DNA from: Neocallimastix lanati (nom. inval.)
Taxonomy: Eukaryota; Neocallimastigomycota; Neocallimastigomycetes; Neocallimastigales; Neocallimastigaceae
Direction of reading: 5' to 3'
NCBI GenBank assembly: GCA_016946835.1
Contig: JACVTC010000114.1
Location: 1 to 22,500, forward strand
DNA length: 22,500 nucleotides
Shown here piece by piece: positions 10,446-17,412 of the stretch (the stretch's first letter is position 1; each line of letters starts with the position of its first letter). The notes beneath the pieces were generated by a model. It had not been told where the DNA came from. It saw only the letters and a program-made list of their open reading frames with translations, and did no database searches. A program made the translations under genes and the position numbers.

Positions 10446-10771
10446 GAGTTATTATTTTAAGAAAAATATAATAACAATAAAAGACATTAATATTTCAATT
10501 AATATAAAATAGTTATTTTAAAATTTGTCAAAAAAAAATAATAAAATATTTAATAATAAAATAGATTAATAAAGTTCTTTTGATAAAAACATATTTTATT
10601 TCTCTTTCATTTAAGGTCTATTATATTTTCTTATAATAAGCTCTAATTTTAAAGATAAGTATTAAATTCTTTTTTTTATTTTAATTTTTATTTTAATTTT
10701 TATTTAATCTTAATAGTTTAGTTAATATTAATTATAAATAATAATCTCTATAATTTATAGAAATTATTACA

Positions 10772-11561
10772 TGTTTGTGTAAGAATCTATAATTATTTGT
10801 TAGCAAATAATTATATTTTCTTAGTTTGTCGAAATTACAACTGAATTAAATTTCAATTTCAATTAATTTCAATTAAAATTATTAAAAACAAAATAATTAA
10901 TAAAAATTTATAATTCATTAATTATTCTTTAAATTTTATTTATTTTATAATATTATAAGTTATTTGATCATCTTAGGACCAGCTTAGGCCTACTGATTCT
11001 AATGATATCATATTAAACTTAAATATTATTAATAAATAAAATATTTATTAACATGAATCATTTGGTCATGTCATCCTTGATTCATAAATTAATGTTTATG
11101 TATTAATTTATGTTATATTGATTTAATTAATTATTAATTATTAATTACTATATTAAATATTTAAATTTAATATTATATTATATATATTAGCTAATATATT
11201 AGATTAAAAAATATAATTTATTTATATTAAACATATTCTTATACTAAATATTATTATTATCAACTTTATATTATTATTATCAATATTCTCAAACCTACAA
11301 AGTATAAAAAGAAAATTCAAATTTATCTTTTTGTCCTTTGTAAGGTTATAGTTAACCTATTATAATATAACTATATATTTTTATTAATAAATAAAAATTT
11401 TTATCATATCAAACCAATTATTAGTTTTAATTAAGTGTTAAATTAACAAATTTAACTTTATAACTCTTTTATTTTAGTAATTTACTTATATCTATATAGT
11501 TATATTATATAGATATATCAACCTGATTCCTCGTTAAATTCAACCTGTTTACTTTTTAACA
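10772..11561 (+). repeat. LTR-like relic R2
   Basis: Starts TGTTTGTGTAAGAA directly after the ATTACA end of R1 and ends near TTTTTAACA. A perfect 12-bp tip hairpin TATAATTATTTG/CAAATAATTATA (10788-10799, 10804-10815) inside TAAGAA/TTCTTA arms matches the design of R1 and R4. A further foldback AACCTACAAAG/CTTTGTAAGGTT with one bulged base lies around 11291-11347, and TATAAAAAG lies in its loop. It lacks the pseudoknot module of R1. The end is uncertain. Non-coding. Confidence 0.5.
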
Positions 11562-11566
11562 TAGTT

Positions 11567-12216
11567 TGTTAAAGTTTTTAGATAATTTGGTCTTAACGAT
11601 TAGGTCAAGATGCCAAATTATAGTAATTAATTAATAATTAAATTTTATTCTTATTTAAAACATATTGTTATTAGTAAATTTTATAATTAAGTTTTTATCT
11701 AAAATATAAATTTTATTTAATCTTAATAATATTTTATTACATTATTATTTTATATAATTATTACTATAATTTAAATTACAATAATCCTACAAAGGATTAA
11801 TCAAAGAATTTAAACATGTATTTATATAAAATAATTAATTATTAAAATATTAATTATTAATATGAATATGTAAATAATATTAATATAAGTTTGATATTGA
11901 TAATATAAAGTTAGATAATAATATAATTATTTAATATAAATAAAATATAAGAATCAAATATTGCTAAATATTATATTTTATAATTAAAATATAATATGTA
12001 GAAATTAATTTAATGACAATCACGTGTTTACATTATTTAATATAATTAAATTCAATATGTTAATAATATTTAGTAATTAGTTGGCCTAGACTAATTCCTA
12101 AATATTTTAATAATAATTATTATAATATTAATTATTAATATTGAAATTCAAATAACTGAATTATTGAAATTGAAATTGAAATTGAATTAAATGGAAATTC
12201 AATTATTATCTTAACA
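11567..12216 (+). repeat. Solo LTR B, 650 bp, with TAGTT target duplication
   Basis: Same family as LTR A (TGTTAAAG...CTTAACA), with a few substitutions and short indels. Flanked by TAGTT at 11562-11566 and 12217-12221. Its own target duplication proves an insertion separate from A, so A and B are not the two LTRs of one element. The empty site would be TTAACATAGTTTGTTAA, a 17-bp inverted repeat with the duplicated TAGTT exactly in its centre. Confidence 0.93.
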
Positions 12217-12651
12217 TAGTTTGTTAAGTTGGTACTTAGATTAAAGGGTAAACTTGGTTGGAAGCCTTTAATCCAATAACCTTTTGATATTATTTTATTT
12301 TTATAAATTGATTTATTCAAATATAAAATATTATTTTATTATTAAACTTTTAATTAACTATATTTTTATTTAATATGTTTTATTATAAAGTTATCAGATT
12401 ATTTGTAAATAATAATCTTACAAAGATTTAAAAAAGAATATTTTTTAGTTCTTTTATATTTTGAAAAACAATATAAAATATTTAATAATATATTTTAATA
12501 AATACTAATTTAAAGATAACAATATAAAATATAATTTTAATATATAAAGTAATAGAATAATACATATATAATATAAGATAATAAAAATATATAAAATAAT
12601 ATAATTAATAAAAAACAATTTTTATAAATAATATTCAACTATATTAATTAA

Positions 12652-12766
12652 TATAAAAAGGGATAATGTTAATTAATATGTAATACAATATTAATCAATT
12701 AATATATTAGGGGTTCAATAATGTATAAAAGGGATAATATTAATTAATATGTAATACAATATTAAT
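12652..12766 (+). repeat. Pair of 43-bp direct repeats in R3
   Basis: A unit running from TATAAAA, GGGATAAT and TTAATTAATATG to TAATACAATATTAAT occurs at 12652-12695 and 12724-12766, 72 bp apart, with one substitution and one A-run difference. Confidence 0.88.
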
Positions 12767-13039
12767 TTGGTTATGAACGGTACAAGGATTTAAGGAGTAC
12801 AAATTATATTTATAATTAAATTGTTATTTTTGTAGTATTAAATATAAATTAATTTGTATCAAATCCTTGACATAGTTAAGTTATTATAACTATAACTTTA
12901 TTTAATTACATATAATATTTATTAAATTTATTTATTTTAATTTTAAATATTCATTAATTTAACAAAATTTATTTAATTAATTTTAAATAATATATTTAAA
13001 ATATGCTAAATTCTCTATTGTAACTAATGTATTTTGTAT

Positions 13040-13113
13040 TGTATTCTGTATTTTATAATGTATTCTGTATTTTATAATGTATTCTGTATTTTATAATGTA
13101 TTCTGTATTTTAT
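13040..13113 (+). repeat. 19-bp minisatellite, about 4 copies
   Basis: Unit TGTATTCTGTATTTTATAA starts at 13040, 13059, 13078 and 13097. The copies are essentially identical; the last is truncated. Confidence 0.93.
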
Positions 13114-13215
13114 TAACTATTTAATTTTATATTTTTAATATAAGGATAAATTATATGATCGAAATATCTTTTATTATTTTATTCTTTTATTTTCGATCAT
13201 TAGATTGGAAAATCG

Positions 13216-13364
13216 GTTAATTAAGATTTTTTCCAATTACTTTTTAGAAGTAATCGGTTTTACTTAATTAATGCGATGATCGATATGGATAGAATATCGA
13301 TCGAAAACTTATCTAGGTTTTTCTATCTAATCTTTTCCTAGATAAGAGATTTGTTAAGATTAGA
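13216..13364 (+). other. Structured module of R3 (stems plus pseudoknot)
   Basis: P1 GTTAATTAAG/CTTAATTAAT (13216-13225, 13263-13272, one G-U) encloses P2 CCAATTAC/GTAATCGG (13233-13240, 13250-13257, one mismatch). P3 is GATCGATAT/ATATCGATC (13278-13286, 13294-13302). P4 is CTTATCTAGG/CCTAGATAAG (13308-13317, 13337-13346). Its loop TCTAATCTT (13326-13334) is complementary to AAGATTAGA (13356-13364). Arms differ from the R1 module on both sides while pairing is kept; the pseudoknot bases are the same in both. Confidence 0.7.
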
Positions 13365-13401
13365 AAACCCTTTCTTATTTAACCTTATTTTCATAAAAAA
13401 A

Positions 13402-13441
13402 TATAAATAAGGCTCTTGAGTTCTCTTTGAGAAATCAAGAG
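13402..13441 (+). promoter_or_regulatory. R3 TATA box and downstream hairpin
   Basis: TATAAATA at 13402-13409, then the hairpin CTCTTGA/TCAAGAG with inner TTCTC/GAGAA (13413-13441), then TTATTATT. Position and shape match R1 (10409-10445) and R4 (22304-22332). Confidence 0.6.
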
Positions 13442-13722
13442 TTATTATTATAAAAAACATAGTTATAATAGTAACATTTTTATATTTTTAACTTTAATAA
13501 ATTAATAAAAATATTTTATTCAAAAACATATTTTTAAGATCAATTTATACAAACAATTCTTCTCTTACATGTTGTGTTATTATTATAATTAATTTTATAA
13601 TAAACTCTACATTAAAGGTAAAAAAATTTATTTTATTTTATTTTCTCAACTTAATGAATTAGTCGTTAAGTTGTAGTTAATAATTCTATTTTGAGTTAGT
13701 TCTTAATAGAATTATTACAGTT

Positions 13723-14740
13723 TGGTAAAGAATGAATTAATAACCTTTATTTTATTATTAATAATTCTTTACTAAATTGTACTTTCCTATATTCTTCATA
13801 ACCTAAACCTCATTGTAAATTTAATTTATTTTGATATAAATTAATTTTAACTTGTAAATAATGTAAATAAATTTTAATTAATTACTTTATTGTTATATTA
13901 TTAAATATATGTATATATTAAAATACAATTGTAAATATTAAAATTATACTTTTAAGATACTAAATTATTAAAACTATTAATTAAATATTATTATAAAAAT
14001 TATTATAAAATTATTAAAATTATTAATTAAATATTATTCTAAAAATTATTATAAATTATTAATATTATAAAATTATTAAAATTATTAAATATTATTATAA
14101 AAATTTATTTATTATAACTATTAAATATTATTATAAAATTATTAAGATTATTAATTAAATTTATTATTAAAAATTATTATTAAAAATTATTACTTATTAT
14201 AAAAATTATTATTTAAATATTATCAAATTTATTAATTAAATATTATAAAAATTTTATTTTATTTTGAAAATAATTACAAGTATTATTTAAAATAATTAAA
14301 GATTATTAAATTTATTATATTAATCTTTAAAAACAATTTATTTAACTTAAAAAAAATATCAAAGAAAATAGTAAAAACTATTTTCTATATATTTATTTTA
14401 TAATTATTTTTAATTAAATTATATTTGAATATTATATTATTATATTTATAAAAATTAAAACAAAAATGAATTATTGATATAAAATTAATTCAATAATTCT
14501 ATAAAATTACTTAAATTATAAACAATTAATTATACTTTAAATTTATAAAAAAATATAAATATTGTAACAATTTCTTAAAAATTAAATATGTGTACTTTAA
14601 ATAATAAAATTTTATATTAATAAAAAAAAAAATAAATAACTTTTAATAAAGAATTATTTTCTATTTAAAATCAAAGCAGGGTAATACCCGTCCCCCCCTG
14701 CTTGATTTTAAATATCTAAGTGTCAACCCCGAGTCTACCA
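13723..14740 (+). repeat. Element 2 left (5') LTR, 1018 bp
   Basis: TGGTAAAG to GTCTACCA. The middle is a patchwork of ATTATTATAAAAATT-type repeats; one 46-bp unit at 13987-14032 is present twice in the right LTR. Near the end a long GC-tipped hairpin at 14662-14714 pairs TATTTAAAATCAAAGCAGGG with its near-perfect complement (one bulged base), the strongest structure of the LTR. It could be an R/U5 processing or packaging element; this is inference. Confidence 0.95.
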
Positions 14741-14744
14741 AAAT

Positions 14745-14761
14745 TGGTGGAGATATCGGGG
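14745..14761 (+). promoter_or_regulatory. Element 2 primer binding site
   Basis: TGGTGGAGATATCGGGG begins 4 nt after the LTR and starts with TGG, the complement of tRNA CCA. The implied primer 3' end is CCCCGATATCTCCACCA; I do not recognise the tRNA. The last bases of the LTR itself, CCCCGAGTCTACCA, resemble that primer end and can pair with the site (ACCA/TGGT, TCT/AGA, CCCCGA/TCGGGG), so a self-primed start is an alternative. Confidence 0.72.
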
Positions 14762-14836
14762 AAGAAGAAGAAGAAGAAGAAGAAGAAGAAGAATAAGAAG
14801 TAGAAGAAGAAGAAGAAGAAGAAGAAGAAGAAGAAG

Positions 14837-14868
<32 letters not shown>

Positions 14869-14937
14869 GAAGAAGAAGAAGAAGAAGAAGAAGTAGACCA
14901 AGTGGAAGAAGACCAAGAAAAAGAAGACCAAGAAGGA
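14762..14937 (+). repeat. GAA-rich microsatellite in element 2 leader
   Basis: About 175 nt of GAA units with a few TAG and ACC interruptions, directly after the primer site. The open frame it makes on the reverse strand (poly-Phe) is not a gene. The purine tract could form triplex DNA or bind RNA proteins, but nothing shows a function. Confidence 0.92.
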
Positions 14938-15034
14938 AATTGGAACTACTAGGACTTATTTTTTTTTTTTGGAATTATGAGAATAATTTTTTTTTTTTTA
15001 AATTTAATAGAATTAAATTAAACTAAATTAAAAA

Positions 15035-15084
<50 letters not shown>

Positions 15085-15117
15085 CACACTTTTACAATCA
15101 TCATCATCAAATTTTTA

Positions 15118-15645
15118 TTGTTATCGGTTTTTGTGTTGTTGTTGTTGTGGTTGGTGTTGTTGTTGTGATTGTTGTTGTGGTAGTAATAAAAATTAACATC
15201 AGTTTTATTTGGTCTTCGCGTGCTCCAAATAAAACTACATACTGAGTTTACTGCGTACTAAGCAGTTATAGATAATTCTATAATTGCGAGTGGTTTAATC
15301 AGGTGTTTGGAGAGGGGCCGGTTACGAACTAATCGAACCCCGATTAGATATAGCGGTAAATACTGTTGGGAAGCAGAAATTACCCTATAGATCACCCATT
15401 ATACGTTCAACACGGTTTGGGTGCTCCTCCACTTGACTCAGGCAAATTCACTTAGTATACCGAAATACTAAGGTCCCTCTGCGTGGTCGGCAGTTGTAAT
15501 AGATAGCGGTTTTTCAAGTTGTATTAGGTTTGTTAATTTACCTTGTTTTTAATTAAGTTTATTTGTTTTTTTTAAGTTGTAATTATATAAACTTAATAAT
15601 AATTGTAATTGTAATTGTAAATATTGTAATAATAACCGATAACAA
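15118..15645 (+). other. Structured leader domain of element 2, closed by a 12-bp stem
   Basis: TTGTTATCGGTT (15118-15129) is perfectly complementary to AACCGATAACAA (15634-15645) and closes a domain of about 530 nt that is much richer in G and C than its surroundings. Inside are the perfect 12-bp hairpin AGTTTTATTTGG/CCAAATAAAACT (15201-15236), CTAATCG/CGATTAG (15329-15347) and CTTAGTAT/ATACTAAG (15451-15472). It lies between two poly-A runs, upstream of gag. By position it may be a packaging, dimerisation or translation element. No coding frame is seen. Confidence 0.65.
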
Positions 15646-15657
15646 ATAAATAAATAA

Positions 15658-15699
<42 letters not shown>

Positions 15700-15969
15700 A
15701 TATTAATTTTTGTGTTTTTAAATATTTTTAATTGCTATATTAACAAATTTTTTTTGTAAATAATTGTATATATTTTTTTTATTTAAGTAAAGATAAACGA
15801 AAGGGGTTATTAGCTTGAAAGAATAGTGAACACTCCAACTAGTTTATTAATTTATATTTATTCTAGTGTCCAGGAGGGGGAGTACGGGTGTATATAGCAA
15901 AATTAAATATACACTAGCCGGAAACGTCTCACTAGAGATATAAATTACTTAAATATATAATTTTAATTG

Positions 15970-16004
<35 letters not shown>

Positions 16005-16081
16005 AAATATAGCAATTAAATAATTAATAAAACAATTTTTTTTTTTATTTTATTTTTTTTTAAAAGTGTGTTTTTTTTAAA
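15646..16081 (+). other. Distal leader of element 2
   Basis: A poly-A run (15660-15697) is followed by AT-rich sequence, then a second GC-richer patch at about 15790-15945 containing the perfect hairpin GTGTATAT/ATATACAC (15888-15914), and a TAAA repeat (15970-16003). No gene is seen. The gag ATG follows an A/T-rich stretch at 16082. Confidence 0.6.
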
Positions 16082-16311
16082 ATGAGTACAATTAATTTTA
16101 AAGATTTAAAAAAGGAACTTAAGGATATTGAAAAAATATCCAAAGAAAATTTAGATGTTAAAACTTGGAAGTCTGATTTAGAGCTTTGGATAAAGCTTGA
16201 ACATGTTGAAGACTCCAAGATTATATTTTATGCCTGTGTTTTAACCTCAATTGGTGAAACCAGGAAAGTCATCCAAGAATTAATGGATGATAATAATAAA
16301 GATGATGATAG

Positions 16312-16360
<49 letters not shown>

Positions 16361-17053
16361 AATTATAAGGATATTAATGATGAAGATGAGGATGATGATA
16401 ATGAAGAAGATAAAGAAATTGATAAAAAGAATAAGGCTTATCCTTCCCTTAATAGAATTGTAAAAGCTATAGAAGAATTTTATGGCATTAGGGAGGATCA
16501 AAATAATTTATTAAGAGAGCTACGTGCTCTAAGAATTAAGAGGAATGAAAGAATCAAAGATTTTAATATTAAGTATAAAACTTTATATTTAAAATTAAAT
16601 AAAAAGAAAAGAAGTCAGATAAGTGTTTTAGATTACACAGACTCCATTGAAAACAATGTTGAAGCCTGGAAACGTCTAACCTTATTTGATAACATTTCTC
16701 TGTCAAAAGCCTTTAAAATTGCTGAAAAAGCGGATAGGTTAAATTATATGGGTAGTAATCAAAGAAGACATCCTTCTACCCCTTCACCTTCTGCAAATAC
16801 ATCTTCTTTTAGTAATAGAGTTAATAGAGTTAATTTTCATCCTCCTATTAAAAATAAATTAGAACAAAAAGTTAATATTAAACCTAAAGAAGATAATGAC
16901 ATAGAGGAATTAACTAGAAAAATGAGAAGTTTAACAATAAAGACTTGTTATTTCTGTAAAGAACCAGGTCATTATCAAAACAATTGCCCAAAGTTGAGAG
17001 CAATTGTTGAGAAAAATAGGAAGGAAATTAGAAACAATAAACGTTTAAATTGA
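16082..17053 (+). CDS. gag: Element 2 Gag (capsid-nucleocapsid)
   Basis: 323 residues; structural protein of the particle. The N-terminal part carries a capsid-like helical region interrupted at about residues 73-115 by an acidic Asp/Glu run encoded by a GAT microsatellite. The conserved block after it (RIKDFNIKYKTLY, SVLDYTDSI, AFKIAEKAD) aligns with element 1 Gag. A Pro/Ser-rich linker precedes one zinc knuckle: Cys289, Cys292, His297, Cys302 (C-x2-C-x4-H-x4-C). It is shorter than element 1 Gag mainly because it lacks the Asn-rich region. It ends with TGA at 17051-17053 directly after the slippery heptamer. The Asp run is an expansion that probably varies between copies. Confidence 0.94.
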
Positions 17054-17412
17054 GTAATGGGATAAGAAGCTCTCCCATACTTAATAAAGCAGCTTCACTT
17101 AAATATCAAAAAGAAATTAAAAATTCTCGTCTTTCTAATATTGAAGAAACTCCTGCTAATAAAAGGGTGGTTAATAAAAAGAAAGTTGATTATTTAGTAG
17201 GAGCATCTAAACGTAAAATTTATGATGTTAATAATGATGAAGGTAGTGCAGAGAAAAGGATTCATAAGTCGTTGAAGGAGAATCCTAAACTTATAATAAC
17301 TCCTGCATTACGAAAACAGAAAGAACGAGAAGTAAAAGAAAATAATATAAGTAATAAAATTGTTAAACAAATTAAACCATCTATTCTAGCTCAACCACGA
17401 ATTGAAACGTGA
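17041..17412 (+). CDS. Element 2 middle frame (Gag-Pol linker)
   Basis: About 120 residues in the -1 frame relative to gag, with no ATG at its start, so it should only be translated after frameshifting. It is basic and Lys/Asn-rich (stretches such as KRVVNKKKVD and RKQKEREVKENN), with no recognised domain. In element 1 the corresponding part is the Asn-rich N-terminus of Pol. It ends TGA at 17410-17412 while the pol frame, +1 to it, is open from 17390. Either a second programmed shift joins them or this copy carries a one-base indel. It is a linker rather than an independent gene. Confidence 0.7.
   Translation, partial: TFKLSNGIRSSPILNKAASLKYQKEIKNSRLSNIEETPANKRVVNKKKVDYLVGASKRKIYDVNNDEGSAEKRIHKSLKENPKLIITPALRKQKEREVKENNISNKIVKQIKPSILAQPRIET
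17044..17078 (+). promoter_or_regulatory. Element 2 -1 ribosomal frameshift site (TTTAAAT) with hairpin
   Basis: The last gag codons CGT TTA AAT TGA contain T TTA AAT at 17044-17050, a canonical -1 slippery heptamer touching the stop codon. After a 6-nt spacer the perfect 6-bp stem ATGGGA/TCCCAT (17057-17062, 17073-17078) follows, the spacing expected of a stimulatory structure. The -1 frame is closed by TAA at 17038-17040 just upstream and open from 17041 to 17412, so the shift must happen here. Confidence 0.88.
17390..17412 (+). promoter_or_regulatory. Candidate +1 shift window between middle frame and pol
   Basis: The middle frame reads CCA CGA ATT GAA ACG TGA T; pol is open one base to the right from 17390. 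Any +1 slip must fall in this 20-nt overlap. The ACG TGA T at the end resembles the stop-codon +1 sites of ornithine decarboxylase antizyme (UCC UGA U). A chance indel is equally compatible. Confidence 0.4.

Larger units (their letters stand above)
9323..10771 (+). repeat. LTR-like relic R1 (split by solo LTR A)
   Basis: Begins TGTTTTGTAAGAAA and ends AATTATTACA, with inverted TGTAA/TTACA near the tips; about 793 bp once LTR A and its duplicated target are removed. In order it shows a 5' tip hairpin (9330-9372, outer arms TAAGAAAT/ATTTCTTA), a 39-bp near-duplicate pair (10121-10159, 10160-10198), the pseudoknot module (10248-10385), a TATA box TATAAATA (10409-10416), a hairpin (10421-10445) and a 3' tip hairpin (10740-10768). 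The same order recurs in R3, so I read both as diverged LTRs of one family. No coding capacity. The first 4 bases also lie left of element 1 (836-839). Confidence 0.72.
12222..13719 (+). repeat. LTR-like relic R3
   Basis: About 1.5 kb, non-coding. The start TGTTAAGTTGG is less certain; the end AATTATTACA matches R1. It shows a tip hairpin with GATTAAAGG/CCTTTAATC arms within the first 60 nt, a pair of 43-bp direct repeats (12652-12695, 12724-12766), an imperfect foldback (12784-12868), four 19-bp repeats (13040-13113), a 10-bp hairpin ATGATCGAAA/TTTCGATCAT (13155-13200), the pseudoknot module, a TATA box, the second hairpin, CAACTTAA/TTAAGTTG and a perfect 12-bp 3' tip hairpin AATAATTCTATT/AATAGAATTATT (13679-13716). 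From 13205 on it aligns with R1. Confidence 0.65.

Noticed and set aside
9378-12216. LTR A and LTR B as the two LTRs of one short element
   Set aside because: Each has its own perfect 5-bp target duplication and the interval has no primer site or coding region.
12135-12320. Reverse-strand 61-residue frame across the end of solo LTR B
   Set aside because: It crosses the LTR boundary and target duplication, has low-complexity content, and no counterpart in LTR A.
13271-13308. Possible hammerhead ribozyme core (GCGATGA, stem, CGAAAAC) in R3
   Set aside because: The invariant CUGAUGA is not matched, and the R1 counterpart lacks the G of GAAA although the stems are conserved.
14716-14931. Reverse-strand open frame of almost pure Phe
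   Set aside because: It is the complement of the GAA microsatellite in the element 2 leader and has no protein-like content.
15321-15350. tRNA-like B box on the minus strand (GGTTCGATT) in the element 2 leader
   Set aside because: The end of the B box is wrong, the arm has a 7-bp stem with a short loop, and no anticodon arm or acceptor stem can be found.
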